Origin: Planctomycetota bacterium
GTDB taxonomy: Bacteria > Planctomycetota > UBA8742 > UBA2392
Direction: 5' to 3'
Assembly: GCA_027493625.1 (NCBI GenBank)
Contig: JAOSKM010000001.1
Coordinates: 2,000,657-2,064,656 of the forward strand
Length of the DNA: 64,000 nucleotides
Shown here: positions 25,721 to 38,518 of the stretch, in pieces
Position numbering within the stretch: position 1 is the stretch's first letter
Layout of the letters: each line of letters opens with the position of its first letter
Program-made: the position numbers and the translations under genes
Notes under the pieces: generated by a model
Database searches by the model: none
Seen by the model: only the letters and a program-made list of their open reading frames with translations
What the model was told of the DNA's origin: nothing

Positions 25721-26152
25721 TCAGTCAAGATCGGGGTCGGAGTCCGGGTCGCCGGCAGCGGCGGTCTCGTGCTCCTGGACCGGGATGGGCGCCGGCGCAA
25801 CCGCCCCCATCGCATGCGCGGCACTTGCAGCGAGCTCGGCCGCGAGTTCGGCTTCGGCGTGGCGGTTGATCTCTTCCTTCATTTTTTTGCCGGGCTTGAT
25901 GGTGACGACGCGCTTTTCCGGCACACGTACTTCCGCGCCGGTTTTGGGGTTACGCGCTTTGCGCGAGCGGCGGACTTTTACCTCGAACACGCCGAAGTCC
26001 CGCAATTCCAGCCGGTTACCACGAGCAAGTTCGTTGATGACTTCGTCAATGAAGAGTTGGATGATGTCGCGGGTGATCGTCTGCTTCTGGTGAGTGTTCT
26101 CCGCGATACGGAGCACCAGCTCTTTCTTCGTGATGGTACGACGGGCTGTCAT
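25721..26152 (-). CDS. HU/IHF-family DNA-binding protein with acidic tail
   Basis: Residues 1-95 form an HU-type domain: ITKKELVLRIAENTHQ, the dimer helices, GVFEVKVRRSRKARNPKTG (start of the DNA-binding arm) and VTIKPGKKMKEEIN. The following 45 residues are an Ala/Pro-rich and finally acidic tail ending DPDSDPDLD. C-terminally extended HU proteins are known in several phyla. It likely bends and compacts DNA. It lies upstream of tadA on the same strand. Confidence 0.88.
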   Translation of the reverse strand: MTARRTITKKELVLRIAENTHQKQTITRDIIQLFIDEVINELARGNRLELRDFGVFEVKVRRSRKARNPKTGAEVRVPEKRVVTIKPGKKMKEEINRHAEAELAAELAASAAHAMGAVAPAPIPVQEHETAAAGDPDSDPDLD

Positions 26153-26292
26153 ATCGAACTCACCAAAATGAAGCGGCAGTGATCGGACGATTCATCCTAA
26201 AGCATAGAAGGCACAAGACTTAGTGTAGCCGCTCAGCGTAATATTGCAAGCTGCTTCTTTTGCGCAGGGACCATTCTCGAACTGGTAAGTAC

Positions 26293-27062
26293 TTGAGCGA
26301 AAAGCCTTTACAACCAGCCAACCAACCTGAGATTTCCATCTCAGCCAATCCGTGGGAGCAGTTTCACAGCGCTTATCCCATCGGGATGCTGCGCGCCATT
26401 GCATGGATTGCCACATTCACCTTCCTGCCCAGCGCCCTGCAATGGCTGATCGACAACCAGCACATCACGCCCCAGGCTGGATGCCGACCGACGCCCCACG
26501 CCTTTCGCTGATGCTGCTGCTTACGCTGGTGCTGGTGATCTACTGGAAGTTCCTTCGCAAGGCCGAGTTACGTTCACTGGGCCTGAACCTCGGGCGTCTG
26601 GGCGGAGACCTGAAGTTCACACTGCTGGCCGCCGTGGGCATGGGCGCTTTCTACCTGCTGGCGGGCTTCCTCTATTGGGCGGCACTGCACCTGTTCACGG
26701 AGGATGCCACGCTGGCGTTCCAGGATCACCTGCGCGGCGCGATCTTCAAAGACAACAGTTGGCCGGCGCTGGTGGGCGTGGTGGTGTTCTTTCCGGTCCT
26801 GGAGGAGATCTGGTACCGGGGGTTGATGTATCCGCCGATGCGCCGTGAGCTTGGCCGCTGGCCGGCGATCGTCATCCTCTCGCTGCTGTTTGCGTTTGCG
26901 CACTCCAACAAATTTCCGATCAACCAGTTTTTCGGCGGCCTGATTTTTGTGTGGGCCTACGAGAAGCGGCGCACGCTGGTGGCGCCGATCCTGCTGCACA
27001 TGCTGGGCAACGGCGCGCTGGCGCTGCTGGGCTGGGCGCTGGTGAAGTGGCAGCTGGTGTAG
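26293..27062 (+). CDS. CPBP family intramembrane protease (CAAX/ABI), with a frameshift
   Basis: The N-terminal frame (probably from TTG at 26293) gives NPWEQFHSAYPIGMLRAIAW and the first membrane helix, then breaks after NQHITP; the second frame continues LSLMLLLTLVLVIYWKFL to the stop at 27062. The break is at a run of four C (26470-26473); one extra C joins them. The family motifs are present: EEIWYRG (E-E-x-x-x-R) and FAHSN, then HMLGNG. Such enzymes cleave prenylated or bacteriocin-related substrates; the substrate here is unknown. The start codon is uncertain. Confidence 0.78.
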
Positions 27063-27179
27063 TCCCCAGTCCCGTGTCAACGTTGCCGGACGCGCCACGC
27101 GGGACACTCGCTGCATCTCCCGCCCGTTGACACTGGCAAAGGGTCAGCTACCTTGCTGCCGCGATCAGTCTGTAACCGC

Positions 27180-27269
<90 letters not shown>

Positions 27270-27270
27270 C

Positions 27271-27309
27271 AACAATACAGCCTCGGCCGTAAGCCGAGGC
27301 TGTATTGTT
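27271..27309 (+). terminator. Terminator hairpin after tRNA-Ser(GCT)
   Basis: A perfect 16-bp stem AACAATACAGCCTCGG / CCGAGGCTGTATTGTT with a 7-base loop directly after the CCA. The A/T-rich base of the stem supplies T-rich ends in both directions. Confidence 0.75.
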
Positions 27310-27448
27310 GTGAGCGCCGCAGCCCTGGCGAAAGCGGGCTCGAGGACATCAGTCGTTCCGCGTCGCGTGCCGGGAAACCACAGGCAGGATTGGCTGCGCC
27401 ACGCGTTAGCACTGGAATTCACCTGTCACCTTCACGCATTATCTCTGC

Positions 27449-29248
27449 ATGAAGCACGCACCCGATGACGACCTGCCCGATCTGCTGCGTCGACGCATCA
27501 CGCGTCAGCGCAAGCGCCTGAAGTTCGTACGCATCTCATTTGCCGTCACCGCAATCGTTTCGGTGCTGCTGCTGTTCGGCGCAAACCAGAGCCAGACCCT
27601 CACGCCCAACGCGCGCGTCATCCTGGTCGTTCCCCACGGCGACGACCTGTGGCTGATCGACCAGCACCTCGACCTGGCCGGCCAGAACACGGCCCAGGCC
27701 GGCTCGTTCGCCCTGGTGCGCGTGGAGGGCGAGAACGTGCTGGCCGGCACCCGCTACGACGGCCTGGTGCGCAGCGCCGTGCCGATCGACGCCGCCCGCG
27801 TCGGCGTCACCACCGCTTCACGCTTCATGGTGTTCGACACCACGGGCGACGAATGGAAGCGCGACAAGCTGGACAGCCTGGGGCTCAACGACCCCACGGC
27901 CTCTCCGGTGGTCGTCAGCTTCAACCAGGTCCTGTGGCTGTGCTGGGCGCGCGGCGCCGAGGTGATGGTGCAGCCCTTCGGCCGCCCCGAGGTCGAGGCG
28001 CGCTCCGTGCACAAGGCCCCCTCATCGGGACTCGAGCTTCAGGCCCACGTGGCCGCCGACGCGGTCTGGCTTTCGATCACCGAAACCCGCAGCGGCGACC
28101 TGACGCTGCTTTCGTTCACGCCCAGCATCGAGGCCGCCATCAGCGCCGACCCGCCCGGCGACCAGGACGCCGACACAACGCCCGATGCCGCGCCGCAGCG
28201 CACGGCCGTGCAGCGCCGCTTCAGTGCGGAGGTAACCTCCGGGGTGCGGCGGTCCTCCTTCACGGTGCTGGGCAGCGGCGAGGGCGCGCGGCCGGTGGTG
28301 GCGTTCATGCGCAAGGATGACACCAGCCGCGCCTGGCACCTGCTGGTCTGGACGCGCGACGCGGCATCCGGCAAGGGCGCCTGGGTGGACGCCGCCCCGC
28401 CGGCGCGCGAGAAGCCGGTGACAGGCCTTGAGCTGACCAACTTCGTGAACCTTTCCGCGCGCGGCGACAGCCTGCAGGCCGTGTACAGCGAAGCCGGCGA
28501 GGTGCGCCGCAGCGAGACGGCCCTGGCAGCCGACGGCAGCCTTGACTGGTCAACACCTAAGGTGCTGGCACTGGACAAGACCAACAGCCCGACTCTCTAC
28601 ATCGTGTGGATTTCAATGCTGTTCGCCGTGGTGCTGATCATGGCCAGCCAGGGCGTGTGGCTGCTGCTGAACCGCGAGCGCCCCCTGGACCGCACGCTGG
28701 TAAACCTGCTGGAAAAACAAGAGCAGCAAGCCGGCCCCAAAAAGGAAGAACTGCCCAAGCTGCTGTACGCCAACCCGCTGGCGCGCGCGGTTTCGCTGCT
28801 GCTTGACATCGCCATCACCAGCCCGGTGGTGATCCTGCTCCAGAGCATCTACGGGTACACCTGGGAGCAGGCCTACGGCTTCCTGGCCATCGGCACGGTC
28901 GCCGGCTTCGACGCCGACCTGCTGCCCACGCTGCAGGCCACGCTGGTCACGCTGCTGGTGCTGTCGATCTACGGCATGGTCTGCGAACTGGTGTGGGGCC
29001 GCACCTTCGGCAAAGCTCTGTTCCGGTTGCGCGTGGTGGACGCCGAGGGAGAAACACCCGCCGCCTGGCGCATCGTGGTGCGCAACGTGCTGAAGGTAGT
29101 CGAGCTGATCCACTGGCTCGTGCTGCTGGTGCCCATGGGACTCATGATGATGACCGGCAAGCAGCAGCGCCTGGGCGACCTCGCGGCCGGCACCTTCGTG
29201 ATCGTGGACGTGGTGCCCGACGAAGCGCCGGACGACATCGACATCTAG
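27449..29248 (+). CDS. RDD family membrane protein with a large extracytoplasmic N-terminal domain
   Basis: The 599-residue protein has one membrane helix near residues 30-45, about 330 residues of soluble beta-rich sequence resembling a propeller-like sensor, a second helix near 375-395, and a C-terminal RDD domain with at least three helices (residues about 440-585: LARAVSLLLDIAITSP, WGRTFGKALFRLRVVDAEG, RLGDLAAGTFVI). RDD domains occur in transport and envelope proteins; the role here is unknown. The spacer 27310-27448 holds no gene. Confidence 0.8.
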   Translation: MKHAPDDDLPDLLRRRITRQRKRLKFVRISFAVTAIVSVLLLFGANQSQTLTPNARVILVVPHGDDLWLIDQHLDLAGQNTAQAGSFALVRVEGENVLAGTRYDGLVRSAVPIDAARVGVTTASRFMVFDTTGDEWKRDKLDSLGLNDPTASPVVVSFNQVLWLCWARGAEVMVQPFGRPEVEARSVHKAPSSGLELQAHVAADAVWLSITETRSGDLTLLSFTPSIEAAISADPPGDQDADTTPDAAPQRTAVQRRFSAEVTSGVRRSSFTVLGSGEGARPVVAFMRKDDTSRAWHLLVWTRDAASGKGAWVDAAPPAREKPVTGLELTNFVNLSARGDSLQAVYSEAGEVRRSETALAADGSLDWSTPKVLALDKTNSPTLYIVWISMLFAVVLIMASQGVWLLLNRERPLDRTLVNLLEKQEQQAGPKKEELPKLLYANPLARAVSLLLDIAITSPVVILLQSIYGYTWEQAYGFLAIGTVAGFDADLLPTLQATLVTLLVLSIYGMVCELVWGRTFGKALFRLRVVDAEGETPAAWRIVVRNVLKVVELIHWLVLLVPMGLMMMTGKQQRLGDLAAGTFVIVDVVPDEAPDDIDI

Positions 29249-29249
29249 C

Positions 29250-29352
29250 CAGGTTACAGGGGTCAGGGGGCAGGTTTCAGGGACTTACCGAGCCCTCGAC
29301 CCGCGTTCGATCTGTAGCCCTGACACCTGTAACCTGTAACCTGAAACCTGAC
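29250..29352. repeat. Heptamer-phased inverted repeat upstream of the MEMO gene
   Basis: Units such as CAGGTTA, CAGGGGT, CAGGTTT on one arm and CTGTAAC, CTGAAAC on the other. It has the same unit as the repeat at 7861-7942. Confidence 0.65.
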
Positions 29353-29355
29353 TCC

Positions 29356-30171
29356 ATGACTGAAACCATCCGCCATCCGCACGTTGCCGGGCACTTCTAC
29401 ACCGCCGTGCCCTCGCGCCTGCGCGCCGAGATCGAAGGCTACATCGCCAAGCCCGCGGCCAAACGCGCCAGGGCTTACGGTGTGCTGGTGCCCCATGCCG
29501 GCTACATGTACTCGGGCGCCGTCTGCGGCCGCGCGCTGGCCAGTGTCGAGGTTCCCGGCACGGTGCTGCTGCTGCACACCAAGCATCAGGTGGGTGGCGG
29601 TACGTTCAGCCTGGCGGGCTACCGCGAGTGGGAAACGCCGCTGGGCAAGATTCACGTGGACGAGAAGCTGACCACCGCGCTCGCCAACGTGGAAGGTATT
29701 GACGTGTCAAACCTCCCCCACTTCAACGAGCACGCCGCTGAGGTGGTTCTACCGTTTTTGCAAGTCATCAACCCGGCCGTGAAGATCTGTGTGATCAGCG
29801 TCAGTCACGCGCCCTTTGAGCGGGTGGAGGCCGTGGCAGAGGGGATCGCGAGCGCGATCCTGGCGCAGGACGGTGACGACACGCTGATCGTGGCCAGCAG
29901 CGACATGAACCATTACGAAGACCACGACACGACGCTGGAGAAAGACAAGCTCGCACTCGACAAGCTGAAGGCCTACGACACGCGCGGCATGCTGGAAGTG
30001 TGCTACAGCCGCGACATCAGCATGTGCGGCGTGCACGCCACGGCCCTGATGCTGGAAACCTGCAAGGCGCTCGGCGCCAGCCAGGTGGAGTTGCTGGAAC
30101 ACACCACCAGCGGCGAAACCAGCGGCGACTACAACCAGGTAGTAGGCTACGCCTCAGCGCGGGTGTTGTGA
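29356..30171 (+). CDS. MEMO1 family (AmmeMemoRadiSam system protein B-like)
   Basis: The 271-residue protein starts at the ATG at 29356. Family landmarks are VPHAGYMYSG near residue 45, HTKHQVGG, FNEHAAEVVLPFLQ, ASSDMNHY near residue 180 and CGVHATALMLE. The His residues (HAGY, NEH, MNHY) correspond to the metal or active-site positions of the class III dioxygenase-like fold. Bacterial members often sit beside AMMECR1 and radical SAM genes; here no such partner is adjacent, so the role is open. Confidence 0.88.
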   Translation: MTETIRHPHVAGHFYTAVPSRLRAEIEGYIAKPAAKRARAYGVLVPHAGYMYSGAVCGRALASVEVPGTVLLLHTKHQVGGGTFSLAGYREWETPLGKIHVDEKLTTALANVEGIDVSNLPHFNEHAAEVVLPFLQVINPAVKICVISVSHAPFERVEAVAEGIASAILAQDGDDTLIVASSDMNHYEDHDTTLEKDKLALDKLKAYDTRGMLEVCYSRDISMCGVHATALMLETCKALGASQVELLEHTTSGETSGDYNQVVGYASARVL

Positions 30172-30250
30172 TGTGTTGCGGGCGCCCCGCCCGCAACAGC
30201 CATATCGGGATGGTCTGCGCATTCTGGCTCTCAGAATGAAGTGGCTGTCC

Positions 30251-30411
30251 GGCGCGGAGCGCCGTAACAGTGGAAGCCCCCACCGACCGCCTTCGGCGGT
30301 CGGTGGGGGTTTTCGGGAACAGATTCAGTGAGGCGCGGAGCGCCGGCACATTCGCTGCCACGCTACGAAACCGGTCGGCGGCGAGCCGCCGTTGTACCGG
30401 CGCTCCGCGCC
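30251..30411 (+). repeat. Multi-hairpin dispersed repeat, copy B
   Basis: It starts GGCGCGGAGCGCC, has the stem CCCCCACCGACCGCC / GGCGGTCGGTGGGGG, a second GGCGCGGAGCGCC and ends GGCGCTCCGCGCC. The block order equals the minus strand of 16713-16550. Compensating changes in the main stem (ACGCC/GGCGT against CCGCC/GGCGG) keep it paired, which points to selection on RNA or DNA folding. Confidence 0.75.
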
Positions 30412-30536
30412 TGAAAGCCGGATTGTCACGATCGACCTGGATTTCGGGCCTGCGGACACCCCGCTTGCAGCTTTTTCCTGACCCCTTCCCCCACTTTCCG
30501 CATTCCCGCCTGGACACCTTCCAGACGGGGATTGCC

Positions 30537-32246
30537 ATGCCGAAGCGGATTGCTGCATTTGCACTGGCTTGCGTTTTGATCGGGCTCTATGGCTGCGCCG
30601 GGGACGGCGGCGGCGGCTCCAGCGGCGGCGGCACCGTCCAGGTCGGCCCGCCCGCGCAACTGGCCGTAATCCAGCAGCCCGCCGGCGCCACGGCCGGCAA
30701 CGTGTTCGGCACCCAGCCGCGCGTGGAAATCCAGGACGCCGCGGGCCTGCGCGTCAGCACCGACAACACCACCCAAGTCAGCGTCGCCCTCAGCGGCGGC
30801 ACCGGCGGCGCGCAGCTTTCCGGCACCGCCGTTCTTACCGCCATCAACGGCGTGGTCATCTTCAACGGCCTGAGCATCGACCTGGCGGGCACTGCCTACA
30901 CCCTGAACTTCACGGCAACCAGCCTCAGCGGCGCAAACAGCAGCGCCTTCAACGTCACCACTGCCAGCGCGGGCGGCGGCAGCGCTCCGTTCGTGCCGCC
31001 GGCGCCGAGCGGCACGGCCACCTACTACGTCTCCCCCACCGGCAACGACGGCAACAGCGGCACCACGCCCGCGCAGGCCTGGGCCACCTTGCAGCACGCG
31101 GCCAACACCGTGCAGGCCGGCGACATCGTCGAAGTGGCCGACGGCAACTACGCGCGCTTCACGCTCAGCAGCGTCACCGGCACCAGCGGCATGCCGATCA
31201 TCTTCCGGGCCTCGGGCAACGCGGCCGTGATCAACAGCGGCACCAGCGCCAGCACCACGCCGGACAACCGCGACGCCATCAAGATCTACGACTGCCACTA
31301 CGTGATCATCCACGGCCTGCGCACCCTGAACGCCTTCCGCGCGGGTCTGCGCGTGACGGAGAGTTTTCACGTCACCATTCAGGGCGGCGTGTTCAGCAAC
31401 GGCGGGCGCTGGGGCATTTTCACCGACTACTCGGACGACCTGGTGCTGGAGGGCAACGAGTGCCACGACAGCGGGCTTGAACACGGCATCTACTTTTCCA
31501 ACAGCGGCGACCGGCCGTTGATCCGCGGCAACTACTGCCACGACAACAACGCCAGCGGCATCCAGATCAACAGCGACCCCGCCCAGCAGGTACCCGGCTT
31601 CGGCACCCGCGGCGACGGCATCACCGAGGACGGCGTGATCGAGAACAACTGGTGCGAGGGCAACGGCGTCAACGGCGCGGCCGGGCTGAACTTCGCCAGC
31701 ATCCGCGACTGCGACATCCGCAACAACCTGGTGGTGAACAACCTGAACCAGAGCGGCATCGCGCTCTGGGACGACGGCTTCAGCAGCGCCTACGGCAGCA
31801 TGAACAACCGCATTTACCACAACACCGTTGTGTTCCAGAGCGGCAACGGGCGCTTCTGCCTCAGCATGCTCAACGGCAGCACCGGCAATGACATCAAGAA
31901 CAACGTCTTCATCGGCGGCGCGCGCGGCGCGATCACCTGGAGCAGCGACTCCCTGTCCGGCACCACGGCCGACTACAACATCTGCCGCAGCACCGACGGC
32001 TGGGGCGTGTGGGTGAACGACGACACCAGCCAGACCTATACGCTGGCCCAGTGGCAGGCACTGATCAGCGGCGCGGCGAACAGCGTAACCACCGCGCCGA
32101 CCTTCAACGGCGCCAGTGACTTCAGCCTCGCCACCGGCAGTGCCGGCCGCGACGACGGGCAGAACAGCCTGGGCCTGACCACGGCCCACGACGGCGCCAG
32201 CCGCCCCGCAGGCGGCGGCTTCGACCGAGGGTGTTACGAGGATTAG
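30537..32246 (+). CDS. Secreted lipoprotein with right-handed beta-helix (pectate-lyase-like) domain
   Basis: Starting at the ATG at 30537, the 569-residue protein has a lipoprotein signal (ACVLIGLYGC, Cys20), a Gly/Ser linker, a bacterial Ig-like domain (residues about 30-145), and from TYYVSPTGNDGNSGTTPAQAWATLQHAA onward a parallel beta-helix of the DUF1565/polysaccharide-lyase type, with repeated N-x-C-H-D turns (NECHDSGLEHG, NYCHDNNASG, NWCEGNG). It is probably an exported glycan-binding or degrading protein; substrate unknown. Confidence 0.85.
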   Translation: MPKRIAAFALACVLIGLYGCAGDGGGGSSGGGTVQVGPPAQLAVIQQPAGATAGNVFGTQPRVEIQDAAGLRVSTDNTTQVSVALSGGTGGAQLSGTAVLTAINGVVIFNGLSIDLAGTAYTLNFTATSLSGANSSAFNVTTASAGGGSAPFVPPAPSGTATYYVSPTGNDGNSGTTPAQAWATLQHAANTVQAGDIVEVADGNYARFTLSSVTGTSGMPIIFRASGNAAVINSGTSASTTPDNRDAIKIYDCHYVIIHGLRTLNAFRAGLRVTESFHVTIQGGVFSNGGRWGIFTDYSDDLVLEGNECHDSGLEHGIYFSNSGDRPLIRGNYCHDNNASGIQINSDPAQQVPGFGTRGDGITEDGVIENNWCEGNGVNGAAGLNFASIRDCDIRNNLVVNNLNQSGIALWDDGFSSAYGSMNNRIYHNTVVFQSGNGRFCLSMLNGSTGNDIKNNVFIGGARGAITWSSDSLSGTTADYNICRSTDGWGVWVNDDTSQTYTLAQWQALISGAANSVTTAPTFNGASDFSLATGSAGRDDGQNSLGLTTAHDGASRPAGGGFDRGCYED

Positions 32247-32695
32247 CCAACGCTTTTTGCGCTGACACCGAAGTGGAGCACGCCCTCCATTTCATAACAA
32301 AGGCACCAACTCAAATCCGCTCGCGGCACCACATAAGAATGTTGAGGAAGGGCCATCAGGACAGGATACATCTCGATGAAGTCGGTCAGACTCATGCTGA
32401 AGCCGAAGTCATCCATGTCGCCGACCCAAACAACTTTCGTCGCCGGGAGGGCACCCGCGGCAGTCAGCCACGCCAACACCTCGTTTCGATGACCCCTTAG
32501 TAGTTCCTCGAGTTCGTTCGCGGCTACTTCACCTGGTTGTAGTACGACTCTTTGCGCGTGCTGGAAAACCCTGTTCCATGCCAGGCGATTGTGAGCCTGC
32601 GGAAAGGCGCGACCGATGGCCTCAAACCATGCGTCCACGTCCTTTTCGATGCGAATTCTGCCAAGGTCGACTAGAGACTCGATTCGGCGATCCAT
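32243..32695 (-). CDS. Hypothetical protein, 150 residues
   Basis: The ATG at 32695 (MDRRIESLVDLG) is preferred because upstream codons overlap acpS in opposite direction and look like shadow. The protein is soluble, with amphipathic helices and aromatic residues (FSMSLTDFIEMYPVLMALPQH, LSWCLCYEMEGVLHFG). It recalls small proteins of the immunity or SMI1 type in composition but I do not recognise it. It converges on the beta-helix gene with a 4-base overlap. Confidence 0.6.
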   Translation of the reverse strand: MDRRIESLVDLGRIRIEKDVDAWFEAIGRAFPQAHNRLAWNRVFQHAQRVVLQPGEVAANELEELLRGHRNEVLAWLTAAGALPATKVVWVGDMDDFGFSMSLTDFIEMYPVLMALPQHSYVVPRADLSWCLCYEMEGVLHFGVSAKSVG

Positions 32696-32806
32696 GCACC
32701 GAGCATAAGGCGGGGCACACACATGTTCCACGTGTTCCGCGCCTTTCCACACGTTGCAATCGCGCCGTTTACCGCTAATCTTCCGCCCCCAACACGGGGA
32801 ACGGGT

Positions 32807-33196
32807 ATGGCCATCCTGGGCATCGGCACTGACATCGTGGAAGTCGCCCGAATCGAGAAGCTCCTGCAGGACAAGCGCAAGGAGTTCCTGGCCCGCGTTT
32901 TCACCCCCACCGAAATCGAGTACTGCCGCGGCAAAGCGCGCCCGCAGATCCACTTCGCCGCCCGCTTCGCCGCCAAAGAAGCCTTCATGAAGGCCATCGG
33001 CACCGGCTGGAGCCAGGGGGTAGGCTTCAGCCAGATCGGCGTCTGCAACAACGAGGACGGCAAACCAACCCTCGAAATCACGGGTGCGGCGAAGATAGTT
33101 CTAGACGGCCTGGGGCCGTCTTTTTTATGGCTCAGCATGAGCCACACGCGGGAGTACGCGACAGCGACAGTGGTAATCGAAGCTGTCGGCTCCTAG
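32807..33196 (+). CDS. acpS: Holo-[acyl-carrier-protein] synthase
   Basis: The 129-residue enzyme transfers 4'-phosphopantetheine from CoA to acyl carrier protein. The start motif GIGTDIVEVARIEK contains the Mg-binding Asp, and RFAAKEAFMKAIGTG contains the conserved Glu/Lys. LSMSHTREYATATVV is the C-terminal motif. The ATG at 32807 is the family start. Confidence 0.95.
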   Translation: MAILGIGTDIVEVARIEKLLQDKRKEFLARVFTPTEIEYCRGKARPQIHFAARFAAKEAFMKAIGTGWSQGVGFSQIGVCNNEDGKPTLEITGAAKIVLDGLGPSFLWLSMSHTREYATATVVIEAVGS

Positions 33197-33243
33197 CTGC
33201 TGGCTGCTGGTCAAGGCAGTAACCAGCAGCCAACAGCCAGAAG
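33193..33243. repeat. Heptamer-phased inverted repeat between acpS and carB
   Basis: Units GCTGGCT, GCTGGTC on the left arm and CAGCAGC, CAACAGC, CAGAAGC, CAGCAGC on the right, in 7-base phase. Confidence 0.6.
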
Positions 33244-33294
33244 CCAGCAGCCGGCAACGAAGGCAGGAAAGACCTGCCATGACGCGAGACGTAG

Positions 33295-36519
<3,225 letters not shown>

Positions 36520-36523
36520 GAGA

Positions 36524-36588
36524 CTGCAGCTGCTGGCTTCTGGCCTTTGGCTGCCAGAAGCCGGCAGCCAACAGCCAGGAGCTGCAGC
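36524..36588. repeat. Heptamer-phased inverted repeat between carB and nfo
   Basis: Units CTGGCTT, CTGGCCT, TTGGCTG then CCAGAAG, CCGGCAG, CCAACAG, CCAGGAG. Same unit family as 33193-33243, so carB is flanked by two copies. Confidence 0.65.
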
Positions 36589-36589
36589 C

Positions 36590-37438
36590 ATGCTTTTAGG
36601 CGCGCACACATCCATCTCCGGCGGGCTTTACAAGGCGCTGGAACGCGGGGCCGAGATCGGCTGCGAGTGCGTGCAGATCTTCAGCAAGAACCAGCAGCAG
36701 TGGGCTTCCAAGCCGCTGGGTGCAGACGAAGTCGCTGACTTCAAGGCCGCCGAAAAACGCACCGGCATCACCCGCTTCTTCATCCATGACTCGTACCTGA
36801 TCAACCTGGGCGCGCCGGAAGACGACAAGTGGCGGCGCAGCATCGAAGCCTTCAAGGATGAACTGGAGCGCGCGGACCGCCTTGGTGCCGAGCTGCTGGT
36901 CTTCCATCCGGGCGCGCACCTGAAGCAGATGAGCGACGAGGAGTGCTGCGACCGCGTGGCCGATGCGCTGAATGAAATCCTGAAGGACTACAAGGGCAAG
37001 TGCAAGCCCGCCATCGAGAACACGGCCGGCCAGGGCAGCAACATCGGCTGGCGCTTTGAGCATATCGCGCGCATCATCAAGGGAGTGCGGCGCAAGAGCA
37101 TGATCGCCACGTGCTTCGACACCGCGCACGCCTTCGCGGCCGGCTACGACCTGCGCACCAGGCAGGCCTACACGGCCACCTTCGCCGAGTACGACAAGCT
37201 GGTCGGCATCAAGCAGCACCTGCGCGCCTTTCACATCAACGACAGCAAGGTCGAGCTCGCGCGCCGGGTGGACCGCCACGAGAACCTCGGCCACGGGCAC
37301 ATCGGCCTGGAGTGCTTCAAGCTGCTGGTGAACGACAAGCGTTTTGAACACTGCATAGGCGCGCTCGAAACGCCCATGGAGACCCACGGCGGCCACCAGG
37401 CCGACCTCATGAAATTGCTGAAATTCCGCCAGTCATAG
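36590..37438 (+). CDS. nfo: Deoxyribonuclease IV (AP endonuclease)
   Basis: The 282-residue TIM-barrel enzyme cuts DNA at abasic sites using three zinc ions. Metal ligands are seen in GAHTSISGG, VFHPGAHL, AIENTAGQG, CFDTAHAFAAG, FHINDSK and RHENLGHGHIG. Length and order match EndoIV. The spacer to carB is only a heptamer repeat, so co-transcription is possible. Confidence 0.95.
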   Translation: MLLGAHTSISGGLYKALERGAEIGCECVQIFSKNQQQWASKPLGADEVADFKAAEKRTGITRFFIHDSYLINLGAPEDDKWRRSIEAFKDELERADRLGAELLVFHPGAHLKQMSDEECCDRVADALNEILKDYKGKCKPAIENTAGQGSNIGWRFEHIARIIKGVRRKSMIATCFDTAHAFAAGYDLRTRQAYTATFAEYDKLVGIKQHLRAFHINDSKVELARRVDRHENLGHGHIGLECFKLLVNDKRFEHCIGALETPMETHGGHQADLMKLLKFRQS

Positions 37439-37464
37439 TCCCAAACACAGGGCGGAGGTGAACC

Positions 37465-37602
37465 ATGGACGCCATCCGCTACGCACTGCTGTCGGCCCTG
37501 CTTTCACCGCTGGTCAACGATGACGGTGACATTGAACAGGAGCCGGGAGCGCCGGCGTCCGGTGAATCCGCAGCGCCTGAACAAACCGCGGACCTGCCCT
37601 AA
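37465..37602 (+). CDS. Small hypothetical protein, 45 residues
   Basis: The frame has an unusually strong ribosome site (GGAGGTGA, 4 bases before the ATG). It encodes a short hydrophobic start (IRYALLSALLSPLV) and an acidic, Pro-rich tail (DDGDIEQEPGAPASGE). It may be a small membrane-associated or secreted peptide. No family known. Position between nfo and nth-like suggests co-transcription. Confidence 0.5.
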   Translation: MDAIRYALLSALLSPLVNDDGDIEQEPGAPASGESAAPEQTADLP

Positions 37603-37647
37603 CCAACCCTCGCTTGCGCTTCGGGCTCCGGTTCCTAGCTTGCGCCC

Positions 37648-38508
37648 ATGCCCGCCAGGCTTACGAAACTGGAACGTACCGGCCTCCCCCACCGGGTTGA
37701 GGCCGCGCGGCCGATTGCCGACCCGCGCAAACGGCTGCTACGCGTGATCGAGCTGCTGGAGGCCAACCTGGGCGTCGCCGTGTGGGACGGCCGCAAGGAC
37801 GCGCTTGAAGTGCTGGTCCTCACCATCCTCAGCCAGAACACCACCGACCCCAACGCCCTGCGCGGCTACCAGAACCTGGCCGCGCACCTGCCCGGCAAGC
37901 ATACCGGCAAAGACGCCGCCACCCTGCCGCGCGACGCGGCCGGCAATGTGGACAAGGTAAAGCTGCGGCTATCGAACGCGGCCACGGCCGTGGAGCCGCC
38001 GGACTGGCCACGCGTGGCGCAGCTGACCCAGAAGCAGCTGGCCGACTACATTCGCGCGGCCGGGTTGCCGGACAGCAAGTCCGGGGCAATCCTGGCGCTG
38101 CTTGCGTGGCTGAAACAGACCGTGGGCGACTACTCGCTGGACGCGGCGATCGAGCAGCTCGGGGTTGACGCGTCAATGGATGCGCTGTCGGGCCTGAAGG
38201 GCATCGGCGTAAAGACGGTCAGCGTCACGCTGATCGAAGCCCTGGGCGCGGACCTGTGCCCCGTGGACACCCACGTGCACCGCATCGTCAACCGGCTCGG
38301 CGTTGTCGATACAAAGGCACAGCGCGACAAGACCTTCGCGCTGCTGAAGCCGATGATCCCGCCCGGCCGCGCCTACAGCCTGCACCACAACCTGCTGACG
38401 TTCGGGCGCACGGTGTGCACGGCGAAGAAACCGGATTGCGCAAACTGCTTCCTGCGCAAGCTGTGCCCCAGCGCCAAGGCGCTGATCGACGCCGGCGAAG
38501 CAAGGTAG
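37648..38508 (+). CDS. Endonuclease III-like DNA glycosylase (HhH-GPD)
   Basis: The 286-residue protein removes damaged bases or cuts at AP sites. It shows the helix-hairpin-helix LKGIGVKTVSVTLIEALG with the catalytic Lys position, DTHVHRIVNRLG with the catalytic Asp, and a C-terminal 4Fe-4S site CTAKKPDCANCFLRKLC (C-x6-C-x2-C-x5-C). It is about 70 residues longer than E. coli Nth because of an insertion around residues 85-130. It lies after nfo, so the two base-excision genes are grouped. Confidence 0.88.
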   Translation: MPARLTKLERTGLPHRVEAARPIADPRKRLLRVIELLEANLGVAVWDGRKDALEVLVLTILSQNTTDPNALRGYQNLAAHLPGKHTGKDAATLPRDAAGNVDKVKLRLSNAATAVEPPDWPRVAQLTQKQLADYIRAAGLPDSKSGAILALLAWLKQTVGDYSLDAAIEQLGVDASMDALSGLKGIGVKTVSVTLIEALGADLCPVDTHVHRIVNRLGVVDTKAQRDKTFALLKPMIPPGRAYSLHHNLLTFGRTVCTAKKPDCANCFLRKLCPSAKALIDAGEAR

Positions 38509-38518
38509 GCGTGGGCCC